Shown: in pieces, positions 26,901 to 34,991 of the stretch
Position numbering within the stretch: position 1 is the first letter of the stretch
Layout: each line of letters starts with the position of its first letter
Origin: an uncultured Vampirovibrio sp.
GTDB taxonomy: Bacteria > Cyanobacteriota > Vampirovibrionia > Gastranaerophilales > Gastranaerophilaceae
Direction: 5' to 3'
Assembly: GCA_910577395.1 (NCBI GenBank)
Contig: CAJTLG010000009.1
Location: forward strand, 2,080 to 66,079
DNA length: 64,000 bases
Program-made: the position numbers and the translations under genes
The notes under the pieces: generated by a model
The model's input: only the letters and a program-made list of their open reading frames with translations
The model's database searches: none
Told to the model about the DNA's origin: nothing

Positions 26901-27161
26901 ATGGTTAATAATATTGGTGTTCTTGAAGGACCGAAAAATTATGCTAAAACCCCTGTAACTGATGCTATTAACAGACAGGCACAAATTGTACCGAGAACAA
27001 CCATACCCGCAGGGCAGGGAAATGCTTTTCAACTTCCAAAAAGTACTAATAACAAAATATTGACATCAGGGGATATAAGTGCCGCCTGTGTTGCGGGGTC
27101 TTTAATAACGGCCGGCGTTTTGCTTATTTCAAGACTTATAAAACTAATCAAACATAAATAG
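26901..27161 (+). CDS. small hypothetical protein with C-terminal membrane helix
   Basis: ATG 26901 with AAGGA upstream. 86 residues: a polar N-terminal half rich in Pro, Thr and Gln, and a membrane helix at about 60-78 followed by a basic tail (RLIKLIKHK). Tail-anchored with the N-terminus probably in the cytoplasm. No family recognised; one of several lineage-specific proteins of this kind here. Confidence 0.55.
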   Translation: MVNNIGVLEGPKNYAKTPVTDAINRQAQIVPRTTIPAGQGNAFQLPKSTNNKILTSGDISAACVAGSLITAGVLLISRLIKLIKHK

Positions 27162-27252
27162 TATTTGTCAGTATTCGTCTTGCTTAAATCATATATTATG
27201 ACCTATAATAAAAAAGTCTAAGGTTTATAATTTTGATAAAGAAAGACTGTGA

Positions 27253-27864
27253 ATGCTTATGAAAAAATATGATTTAAAAAGATATGGTTTTACTTTGGCT
27301 GAAACCCTAATTACTCTTGCTATTATTGGTATTTGTGCCGCAATGATTATTCCTTCATTGCAGAATGTAAACAAAAATACTTCGGAAACCGAAATAAGCG
27401 TAAGAGCACAAAAGACATTAACGGCTTTTACAAATGCCGCAAGCCAAATAATAATGAACAACACAAAAACCAAAAAACTGGATAATATATATCTGGAAGA
27501 CGGTACAACAATTTGTTCTAATACAACCTGTTTCTTTAATCTTTTAGGCAAATATGTTCAAATCACAAAAGAAACAGTCAAAGAAAATATTGAAGACGGC
27601 AATAATTTCCCCGGAGCAAAATACGGCGTATTATCTGACGGCACAATATTCGGGCTGACATTTACGGGCGGAAAATGCGAAAGCTCCTTAAAAAGCGCAG
27701 TATCTTTGCCCGGCAGCGAACCTGTTGACTTTAAAAACTTGTGCGGCTATATTTATTACGATGCTAACGGTCCTAAAAAACCAAATGTTATTGGTAAAGA
27801 CAGATTTGTAATACCTATTTACAAAACAGGTATTAAATTAAAATCCGTAACAGCAACCAAATAA
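27253..27864 (+). CDS. prepilin-like protein
   Basis: 203 residues. The leader MLMKKYDLKRYG ends at Gly 12, cleaved before FTLAETLITLAIIG with Glu at +5: a class III/type IV prepilin signal. The hydrophobic helix runs to about residue 36. The globular part has two Cys pairs (TTICSNTTCFF, and GKCESS with NLCGY), likely disulphides, and KYGVLSDGTIFGLTF, typical of pseudopilin-like beta sheets. It is a surface or periplasmic minor-pilin type protein. No pilus assembly genes are next to it. Confidence 0.85.
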   Translation: MLMKKYDLKRYGFTLAETLITLAIIGICAAMIIPSLQNVNKNTSETEISVRAQKTLTAFTNAASQIIMNNTKTKKLDNIYLEDGTTICSNTTCFFNLLGKYVQITKETVKENIEDGNNFPGAKYGVLSDGTIFGLTFTGGKCESSLKSAVSLPGSEPVDFKNLCGYIYYDANGPKKPNVIGKDRFVIPIYKTGIKLKSVTATK

Positions 27865-30096
27865 TCAACCTAAGAATTTCATAGCATCATCCATAGCTTT
27901 ATCGGCCTTTGCCATTACAGCCTGGACATTTGGATTTGTTATGGCCTGTTCCTGTACGGCCCCTGCCGGTGCTTGCTCTTGAGGAAGATTAACATCCGAA
28001 GAAGGTATATATGTCCTCACAGGTTCAGCCGGTGTTTGGCTTGCAGGCTGCTGTGTTGCAGGTTGCGGGGTAATCTGCGGGGACGGTACCTTTGGCTGAA
28101 TTCTATTATTAGGATTGTTTAAATAACTGTCAAGCATTTGGCTGTGGGGAGCTGTTGTATTAAAACCTTGAGGTTTTGCAGGCGGCTGTCCGTTAATAGG
28201 TTGATTTACGGATGTATCCGGTAACGCTGCAATCATTTGAAGCAAAAGGGCCGGGTTTTGTTCAATAGCTGCCATGGTTTGCGGGTCATTCTGTAAAGCT
28301 TGGACAAATTCAGGGTGAGCCTGTAATTTTTGCATCATCTGATCTTCTGTCATATTTAGATTTTTAAGCGCTTCGGCTTGTGCCTGTTGGGCTTTAAGCG
28401 CTTGCTCTTCTGCAGGGTCATAGGGTTTACCGAAGATTTTATGAATTACACTTCTGATTGGTTTCATAAATATTGCAGAAAATACCCCTGTAACAAGAAT
28501 AAACCTTATACCTGCACCGCCAAGACCTTTAACACCTCTGAATAATTTAACAGGAGTATTTAATATTGCATTTTTAAAAGGAAGTGCCTTTGGTGTTGCA
28601 ACACCATTTTTTACAGGGTCTAAGCCCATACCAAAGAATTTGCCAATCATTCTTAGGGGCCCTGCCATAAGACCGCCGCCTTCTTTTCTGGTTGCCATAT
28701 TTGCTAAAGATGCAAGACCGTATGTTGCACCAAATGCCATGGGCATTGTAACTGTAAATGAACCGACACCGCTTATAAGGTCATCCGCTATTGTTGCAAC
28801 CTTTTTCTCTTTTGGTGCATCCTGCACGTTATTATACAAATTTGTAAGGGCCATAAGGGATATCATTACACCCATGCCTGATTTATCATTTACAAAGTTC
28901 GAAATTGATTCTGTCGGAACAAGCAAAGATTTTTGTACCAATGACCCGAGTTTTGTATCTGCAAGATTACCTGAAACAACATTATATTTAATAAGTGCAT
29001 CGCCAAAATTACCTCTGCCTATGTGTTTTACCGGCAGGTGCAAAATATCTATAACTTTATTTATAGCATTTGCAGGCCACCAAGCCCCCGCAACACCCTG
29101 AAGTGCGCTTAAAACTTTTCCCACAGGGCCTTTTGCCTTAGAAAAACCACTATCCATTACAATATCGGTAAGTTCACTTACATCAATGCTTAATTTTCCG
29201 TCAAGACCTGTGATTTTGCCGTTTTTAATCTGGTGTAATATTATATCTAAACTTCTTTTATCTATATTACCCTTAGCATCCATGCAACCAAAGTTTTTAG
29301 CAATAGACTCTGTTATTTTTTTGCAAACAACATCATTTTCACCATTTTTAATTGTGTCATAAAGAGCAGCAGCTGTTTTATCATCACCAAAAAGTTTTTT
29401 TAGAACATTAATAGTAGAGGTGTGTCTTTTTGGATTTCCTGCAGCATCTTTTATAATTTCACCTGCAGCATCTGTTATATCTGAAAAATCCAAAGCAGTT
29501 TTTACAGTATCCGGCGGGGTCACTTCAAATATTCTTCTGGCACCGGTACCGCCACCTTTTGCCATTTGCCATTTTGCTTTTGCTTTATTATTTTTTAGGG
29601 TATTAAATATATTATCAATAGTTTTATTTTTCCTTAAGAAAGAAGTAAGGTTGTTTTTAGCTTTTGTTAATACACCCGAAATACTGCCGTAAAGCTTGTT
29701 GTTTTTTAATATATCATCAACGGCATGGCCAAGATTTGGCATTATTTCGGTAGATAATTTACTGTTTCCTAATACTGCTAAACTAACAACTGTTGTAAGT
29801 ACTAATGCCAGAGAAACAGCTGTTCTTTTGGGGTGATTTTTAAAATCTATCCCAAACATCTGTTGTGCCATACCAAGCTGGGAATTTTCCTGAACCTGTT
29901 CTGTAGCCTTATTTGAAAGCTGTACAGCATCCTGTTTAAGCTGTTGGGTATCTACGGCAGTAAAATTTTGCCCGTAAGGGTTATTATTACCGTTATTTAC
30001 CGGTACATTGGCACCGAACTGCTGTTGAGGTGCAGGGTTTTGTGCCGTGCCGTAATTTATGTTTTGATTTGGTAGTTGTTGATAGCCGTAAACCAT
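27865..30096 (-). CDS. large hypothetical membrane protein with low-complexity ends (743 aa)
   Basis: Starts MVYGYQQLPNQN; the first about 70 residues are Gln/Asn/Pro-rich. Hydrophobic segments lie near 92-110, 405-425, 440-470 and 525-545. The region 560-625 is helical (DQMMQKLQAHPEFVQALQN, the repeated pattern of HPE/DPQ/NPA reads like STI1-type helical repeats), and the last about 120 residues are again Pro/Gln-rich. No catalytic motif seen. The stop touches the end of the convergent prepilin-like gene. Long low-complexity ends with STI1-like helices suggest a scaffold; inference only. Confidence 0.65.
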   Translation of the reverse strand: MVYGYQQLPNQNINYGTAQNPAPQQQFGANVPVNNGNNNPYGQNFTAVDTQQLKQDAVQLSNKATEQVQENSQLGMAQQMFGIDFKNHPKRTAVSLALVLTTVVSLAVLGNSKLSTEIMPNLGHAVDDILKNNKLYGSISGVLTKAKNNLTSFLRKNKTIDNIFNTLKNNKAKAKWQMAKGGGTGARRIFEVTPPDTVKTALDFSDITDAAGEIIKDAAGNPKRHTSTINVLKKLFGDDKTAAALYDTIKNGENDVVCKKITESIAKNFGCMDAKGNIDKRSLDIILHQIKNGKITGLDGKLSIDVSELTDIVMDSGFSKAKGPVGKVLSALQGVAGAWWPANAINKVIDILHLPVKHIGRGNFGDALIKYNVVSGNLADTKLGSLVQKSLLVPTESISNFVNDKSGMGVMISLMALTNLYNNVQDAPKEKKVATIADDLISGVGSFTVTMPMAFGATYGLASLANMATRKEGGGLMAGPLRMIGKFFGMGLDPVKNGVATPKALPFKNAILNTPVKLFRGVKGLGGAGIRFILVTGVFSAIFMKPIRSVIHKIFGKPYDPAEEQALKAQQAQAEALKNLNMTEDQMMQKLQAHPEFVQALQNDPQTMAAIEQNPALLLQMIAALPDTSVNQPINGQPPAKPQGFNTTAPHSQMLDSYLNNPNNRIQPKVPSPQITPQPATQQPASQTPAEPVRTYIPSSDVNLPQEQAPAGAVQEQAITNPNVQAVMAKADKAMDDAMKFLG

Positions 30097-30189
30097 GAAT
30101 ATCCCTATGTTTGCTTGTATATAATAATAAACACATGAATATAAAAATAATTTACTAATAGTAACATTTCTTAATATTTTATATTAATG

Positions 30190-30198
30190 TGGTATAAT
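30190..30198 (+). promoter_or_regulatory. extended -10 promoter for etfBA
   Basis: TGG-TATAAT at 30190-30198, 30 bases before the etfB start, with AAGG between. No clear -35 box. Confidence 0.6.
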
Positions 30199-30228
30199 TA
30201 GTTTAAAAGGGATATAAGGTTTCAAAAA

Positions 30229-31032
30229 TTGAAAATAGTAGTATGTGTAAAACAAGTGCCTGATACTAATGATGTTAAATGGAGCAAAGAAAACAACATC
30301 ATAAGAGAAGGACTTATAAATATAATTAACCCATATGATGAGTATGCTATTAAGACAGCTCTTGATATTAAAAAAATAAGCCCTGACAGTGAAATTATTC
30401 TTTTATCAATGGGGCCAAACTGCGCAGAAGATGTGCTTGAATACGGGCTTGCAATGGGGGCTGACAGCGCAATTCATCTTTGCGATAAAAAATTTTCAGG
30501 GGCAGACACCGCAGCCACAAGCAAGACTCTTGCCGCTGCTATAAAAAATTATATTAAAGATTTTGATATTATAATAACGGGGCAATTTGCAATAGATGGA
30601 GATACCGCACAAACAGGCCCTTCAATAGCATGTCATTTGGATTTGCCGGTTTTTACTTATGTAAAAAAAGTTTTAGATATTGATGACGGGGAAATATCTG
30701 TAAAATATGAAAGAGAAAACGGAATAAAGGTTGCAAAAACTTGTACACCCTGTGTTATTTGTATGTTAAAAAATACGGAAGAAATAAAAAACCCAAAAAT
30801 TGACGATTATATAAAAGCACAACAAAAAGAAATTAAAATTTTAAATATTGATGATATTGAAATGCAAACAGAGGAAGCCGGTATAAAAGGGTCTCCGACT
30901 TTTGTGCAAAAGGCATTTCGTCCTGAAATAACAAGAATGTGCAAAAAAATTAATGATAATTCTATAAAAGAAATTCTATCACATATAAGGGAAGAAAATG
31001 GCAAGAAAGAAGAAAACAAACAACAATGTTGA
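30229..31032 (+). CDS. etfB: electron transfer flavoprotein, beta subunit
   Basis: TTG start at 30229, AAGG upstream. 267 residues: KIVVCVKQVPDTNDVKW at the N-terminus, NPYDEYAIKTAL, GADSAIHLCD, DIIITGQFAIDGDTAQTGP and LPVFTYV are EtfB/FixA hallmarks. It binds AMP or FAD and passes electrons from flavin dehydrogenases. Overlaps etfA by 35 bases. No acyl-CoA dehydrogenase or quinone oxidoreductase is adjacent, so partner and direction (including bifurcation) cannot be told. Confidence 0.94.
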   Translation: MKIVVCVKQVPDTNDVKWSKENNIIREGLINIINPYDEYAIKTALDIKKISPDSEIILLSMGPNCAEDVLEYGLAMGADSAIHLCDKKFSGADTAATSKTLAAAIKNYIKDFDIIITGQFAIDGDTAQTGPSIACHLDLPVFTYVKKVLDIDDGEISVKYERENGIKVAKTCTPCVICMLKNTEEIKNPKIDDYIKAQQKEIKILNIDDIEMQTEEAGIKGSPTFVQKAFRPEITRMCKKINDNSIKEILSHIREENGKKEENKQQC

Positions 31033-32068
31033 TAATAATACCTGTCAAAGCAGGGAAATATTTGTATATGCCGAGGTCATTAAAAATAACGATGCACCGG
31101 AAGTTTGCCCTGTAGTATCAGAACTTTTAAACTCTGCAAAAAAACTTGCATCTGAATATGAAAAAAACACCAAAGTGTGCGCTGTTTTATGTAGTGAAAC
31201 TGTTTTAGAAAATATTAATGATATAAAAAAATCCCTTTATTTGGCCGGGGCGGATAAAGTTTATTATATAAAAAATGAAAATATTAAAAGTTATATAGGG
31301 ATTGCAAAAAGCATTTCAGAACTTTGCAAATTAAAACAGCCTGAAATATTTTTAATTGGCGCCACAATGGAGGGCAGAACAATAGCACCTCTTATAGCAT
31401 CAATGCTTGAAACAGGGCTTACAGCTGATTGTACAAAACTTGAAATTACAGATTTTAAGGATGAAAAAAAACTTGCCTCATCAAGACCGACATTTGGCGG
31501 ACAGCTTATGGCAACAATTTTGTGCAAAAAAACTCCGCAAATGGCAACTGTGCGGCCTTCTGTGCTCCCAAAGGCAGAAAATCCGTATAAAGAGGACGGA
31601 GAATTTGAAGAGTTCATCCCTTCTTTTGAAAATTTTAATGACCCGATTACGGTTTTAGGAACAGAAATAAGCAAAAATAAATTTTCATCAGAACTTGAAA
31701 ACGCGCAAATTATCGTTGCAGGAGGAAAAGGATTAAAAAGTGAAGAAAATTTTGAAAAGCTGAAAAAATTTGCAAACCTTATAGGCGCTGCTGTTGCAGG
31801 CTCCAGAGGGGCTGTGGATATGGGATTAATTGATAAACAATATCAAATTGGCCAAACAGGAAAAACAGTCGCACCAAAAGTATATCTGGCATTTGGAATA
31901 TCAGGAGCAATTCATCATATGGTCGGTATTAATAATGCAAAAAAAATTATTGCAATTAATAGCGATGAAAACGCACCCATATTTGAAAATTCAGACATCG
32001 CAATAACAGCTGATGCAATAGCGGTGCTTGATAAATTAATTGAAGAACTTGAAAACAACAATAGATAA
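30998..32068 (+). CDS. etfA: electron transfer flavoprotein, alpha subunit
   Basis: ATG 30998 with AAGGGAAG upstream, inside the end of etfB. 356 residues: N-terminal domain EIFVYAEV, GATMEGRTIAPLIAS, TADCTKLEI, RPTFGGQLMATI, then the FAD domain GGKGLKSEENF, GAAVAGSRGAVDMG, YQIGQTGKTVAPKVYLAFG, SGAIHH and AINSDENAPIF. Forms the heterodimer with EtfB. The first about 17 residues are Lys/Asn-rich and look like an extension. Confidence 0.95.
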   Translation: MARKKKTNNNVDNNTCQSREIFVYAEVIKNNDAPEVCPVVSELLNSAKKLASEYEKNTKVCAVLCSETVLENINDIKKSLYLAGADKVYYIKNENIKSYIGIAKSISELCKLKQPEIFLIGATMEGRTIAPLIASMLETGLTADCTKLEITDFKDEKKLASSRPTFGGQLMATILCKKTPQMATVRPSVLPKAENPYKEDGEFEEFIPSFENFNDPITVLGTEISKNKFSSELENAQIIVAGGKGLKSEENFEKLKKFANLIGAAVAGSRGAVDMGLIDKQYQIGQTGKTVAPKVYLAFGISGAIHHMVGINNAKKIIAINSDENAPIFENSDIAITADAIAVLDKLIEELENNNR

Positions 32069-33169
32069 TTACGGTGTTTCAAGGATTTGAAGCTTTTTAT
32101 AAAGTTCTATTTCGTTATCTGAAATTGTCTTTGGCAACGTAATTAAAATTTTTACATTCAAATTACCTTTACCGCCTTCTTTTTTAGGTAACCCAAGGCC
32201 TTTTAACCTTAGCATCTTACCGCTGCTTGTTTTGGGGGGGATTGTAACCGACACTTTTCCTTCGGGCGTTTCTATATCCTTTTTGCACCCAAGCACAGCA
32301 AACGGTGGTGTAATTTCAATTGTTTTAATTAAATCTTCACCTTCAATTGTATAGTCAGGGTCTTTAATTTTAACTGTCAGGTACAAATCGCCTTTATTTC
32401 CGTATTCATCACTTCTGCCTTCGCCCTTAAGACGTATTTTTTGTCCTTCTTTGACAAATTTCGGCACTTTAACAGAAAGATTTTTAAGATTTCTTTCAAT
32501 ACCGGAACCCGCGCAATGAGAACAAAAACCGCCATGCGCCGCACCGCCGCAATATCTGCATTTTTGATAATCGGTTATCGTGATATTTTTAGTACCGCCG
32601 TTCATAACATCTTTTATATTTATAACAAGATTTTGGTTGATATTAAGGCTTTCTCTGTTTTCTTTTCTGGGGTCATCACGTCTTTTAGATGCACTCCTCG
32701 GGTCACCGCCGCCCATACCGCCTTGTGCACCGCCAAAATTAGAGTAGTATCCTCCATTACCAAACATATCATTAGCAAAACCCCTGCCGTAAGAAGTTTT
32801 TGCACCACCGGACATTAAATCCCCGAAAATTGCACTGAAAAAATCTGAAAAACCGCCCGCAGAACCACCGCGCGCGCCTGCGCCTTGTGTAAATTGCGAA
32901 AAATCAAACCCGGAGAAACCGCCCATTGAAGGGTCAAAATCAGCACCGTTTTGAAAACTTGAACCAAGCATATCATATCTTTGGCGTTTTTCTTTATCAC
33001 CCAAAACTTCATATGCTTCATTTATATCTTTGAATTTTTCTTCAGCCCCTTTTTCTTTATTAACATCGGGATGATATTTGCGTGCAAGTTTTCTGTAGGC
33101 AGATTTAATTTCTGACTCTTTCGCATCACGGGCAACGCCCAATATTTCGTAATAATCTTTATATTTCAT
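32069..33169 (-). CDS. DnaJ/CbpA-type co-chaperone with a half zinc centre
   Basis: 366 residues. J domain 1-65 with HPD at 33-35; Gly/Phe/Met-rich linker about 70-165; one CxxC pair CRYC and another CSHC about 15 residues on, where full DnaJ has four CxxCxGxG repeats; then DnaJ C-terminal domains I and II (LNINQNLVINIKDV, IRLKGEGRSDEYG, GNLNVKILITLP). It stimulates DnaK ATPase. It sits between CbpA (no zinc finger) and DnaJ (two zinc centres): one centre may remain. Convergent with etfA, sharing no bases. Confidence 0.88.
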   Translation of the reverse strand: MKYKDYYEILGVARDAKESEIKSAYRKLARKYHPDVNKEKGAEEKFKDINEAYEVLGDKEKRQRYDMLGSSFQNGADFDPSMGGFSGFDFSQFTQGAGARGGSAGGFSDFFSAIFGDLMSGGAKTSYGRGFANDMFGNGGYYSNFGGAQGGMGGGDPRSASKRRDDPRKENRESLNINQNLVINIKDVMNGGTKNITITDYQKCRYCGGAAHGGFCSHCAGSGIERNLKNLSVKVPKFVKEGQKIRLKGEGRSDEYGNKGDLYLTVKIKDPDYTIEGEDLIKTIEITPPFAVLGCKKDIETPEGKVSVTIPPKTSSGKMLRLKGLGLPKKEGGKGNLNVKILITLPKTISDNEIELYKKLQILETP

Positions 33170-33248
33170 ATACTTACTCTGTTTTTAATAATTTATTAAT
33201 AAATTAATCTTAAATTCATCCGCCGAATGACTATAAAAGCGGTATTTA

Positions 33249-34100
33249 TTAATGCCTTTTTTTATATCTTTTACCGTCTACCTCATGGACATTTTCTATT
33301 GCAATAAAAGCGCTTGGGTCAATTGCACTTACAACATCTTTAATTTTTGGTATTTCAATTTTTGTAATCACACAATATACCATTTTTGATTTTGTACCTG
33401 AGTATCCGCCTTCCGCATTTAAATAAGTAACGCTTTTATCAAGGGTTTTCATTATTTCCTGACCGATTTCATTGTATTTTCCGCTCATAATAAATACAGA
33501 CTTTGCCTCATTCATACCCTGAAGCACAAGATCAATTGCTTTTGCTGCAATAAAATAGGTAATTGCTGAATACATTGCCTTATCGGGACTATAAACAAAC
33601 CCTGCAACCAAAAATATAAATACATTGAAAAACATTACAATTTCGCCAACAGCAAACGGATACCTTTGTGAAATCTTTATTGCCATAATTTCTGTACCAT
33701 CAAGTGCAGCATTGCTTTTAAGTACAATACCAACCCCAAGTCCAAGAATTATACCGCCAAACACTGAAGCTATAAGGGTATCTTCTGAAAATACCATGCC
33801 TGTTTCAAGAAAAAGTTCCGAAAACAGCGACAACATAATAACCCCGTAAAACATAAGGCATACAAACATTTTACCGAATTTCTGGAGTGCCATAACAACA
33901 AATGGTAGATTAAATACAATCAAAAACAAACCTAGGGGCAGCTTTGTAAGATAACTTGCCATAATTGAAATGCCAACAACGCCGCCGTCTATTACATCCC
34001 TTGGAATTAATACACATTCAAGCGCATAAGCCGCAATTATGCAGCCAAATGTTATAAAAATCAGCCTAAGGAATAATGTTTTTAAAAATCCTTTGTTCAT
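33249..34100 (-). CDS. YitT family membrane protein
   Basis: ATG 34100 (283 aa) chosen; a longer frame would overlap the divergent lipoprotein gene. Five membrane segments in the first about 190 residues (FGCIIAAYALECVLIPRDVIDGG; GLFLIVFNLPFV; GIILGLGVGIVLKSNAALDGTEI), then a cytoplasmic DUF2179 domain (KSVFIMSGKYNEIGQEIM, TYLNAEGGYSGTKSKMVYCVI). Common in Firmicutes and other anaerobes; function unknown, possibly nucleotide-sensing. Confidence 0.85.
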   Translation of the reverse strand: MNKGFLKTLFLRLIFITFGCIIAAYALECVLIPRDVIDGGVVGISIMASYLTKLPLGLFLIVFNLPFVVMALQKFGKMFVCLMFYGVIMLSLFSELFLETGMVFSEDTLIASVFGGIILGLGVGIVLKSNAALDGTEIMAIKISQRYPFAVGEIVMFFNVFIFLVAGFVYSPDKAMYSAITYFIAAKAIDLVLQGMNEAKSVFIMSGKYNEIGQEIMKTLDKSVTYLNAEGGYSGTKSKMVYCVITKIEIPKIKDVVSAIDPSAFIAIENVHEVDGKRYKKRH

Positions 34101-34107
34101 AGTTTTA

Positions 34108-34116
34108 TGATAAAAT
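34108..34116 (+). promoter_or_regulatory. extended -10 promoter giving a leaderless lipoprotein mRNA
   Basis: TGA-TAAAAT at 34108-34116, six bases before the ATG at 34123. No ribosome site fits. Confidence 0.5.
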
Positions 34117-34122
34117 AAAAAA

Positions 34123-34932
34123 ATGAAAAAAGTAAGCCTTAAAAAAATATGTCTTTTAGTGCTTTTAGCTTTTTGCTCCGTGTTTTTTACAGGATGTACG
34201 GGTTCTGATAAAGAACCAAAAGATTTGCTTGCAAGAATAAAGTTCAGAAATAAAATTGTTATAGGCATAAAAAGTGATTCAAAACCTTTCGGTTTTATAG
34301 AAAATAATGAACTCCAAGGTTTTGATGTTGATATAGCAAAAGGCATTACAAAAAGAATTCTTGGGGATGAAGAACTTGCGGAATTTATAGAAGTAACGGC
34401 TGAATCAAGAATTAGCGACTTAAATTCGGGAAAAGCAGATATAATAATCGCTACGATGAGTATAAACCCAAAACGTGCCGAGATTATTGATTTTACAAAC
34501 CCTTATTTTATTGCAGGGCAGGCCTTAATGGTTAAGAACGATTCAAAAATAAACGGTATAGAAAACCTGAACACAAGAAAAGCCGGAATAATTCTGGGCA
34601 CAACGGGTGAAAAAACTTTAAGATTTATGGCACCAAATGCAACAGTTATAGGCGAAAAAAATTACAATGATGCATTTAACCTTTTGAAAGAAGACAGAGT
34701 GGATGCGATTTTAGCTGATGACACTATTTTATATGGATTTATTATGGACAATAAAGGATATAAAATTCTGCCCACAAGATATACAAAGGAATATTATGCC
34801 GTAGCACTCCGTCAGGGAAAAGAAAACAAGGCATTAAAAGAAGAATTAAACAAAATATTACAACATATGCAACAATCCGGAAGTATCAACAGAATAAAGG
34901 ATAAATGGATTCCGCATTTTACACAAAGTTAG
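34123..34932 (+). CDS. amino-acid ABC transporter substrate-binding lipoprotein
   Basis: 269 residues. Lipoprotein signal with lipobox FTGC (Cys 25). KIVIGIKSDSKPFGFIENN, LQGFDVDIAKGITKR, DIIIATMSINPKRAEIIDFTNPYF and AGIILGTTGEKTL are the periplasmic SBP family 3 pattern (polar amino acids, arginine or glutamine). No permease or ATPase gene lies beside it, so the partner is elsewhere or the protein serves as a sensor. Confidence 0.88.
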   Translation: MKKVSLKKICLLVLLAFCSVFFTGCTGSDKEPKDLLARIKFRNKIVIGIKSDSKPFGFIENNELQGFDVDIAKGITKRILGDEELAEFIEVTAESRISDLNSGKADIIIATMSINPKRAEIIDFTNPYFIAGQALMVKNDSKINGIENLNTRKAGIILGTTGEKTLRFMAPNATVIGEKNYNDAFNLLKEDRVDAILADDTILYGFIMDNKGYKILPTRYTKEYYAVALRQGKENKALKEELNKILQHMQQSGSINRIKDKWIPHFTQS

Positions 34933-34938
34933 GTAATA

Positions 34939-34947
34939 TGATATAAT
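34939..34947 (+). promoter_or_regulatory. extended -10 promoter for hppA
   Basis: TGA-TATAAT at 34939-34947, 44 bases before the hppA start. Confidence 0.6.
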
Positions 34948-34991
34948 TTCCCTTGAAATAATGGATAAGATTAGTAAGTAGGGAATAAAAT

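Noticed and set aside
34101..34346. N-terminal extension of the YitT protein
   Set aside because: It overlaps the divergent lipoprotein gene; membrane topology of the family begins at ATG 34100.
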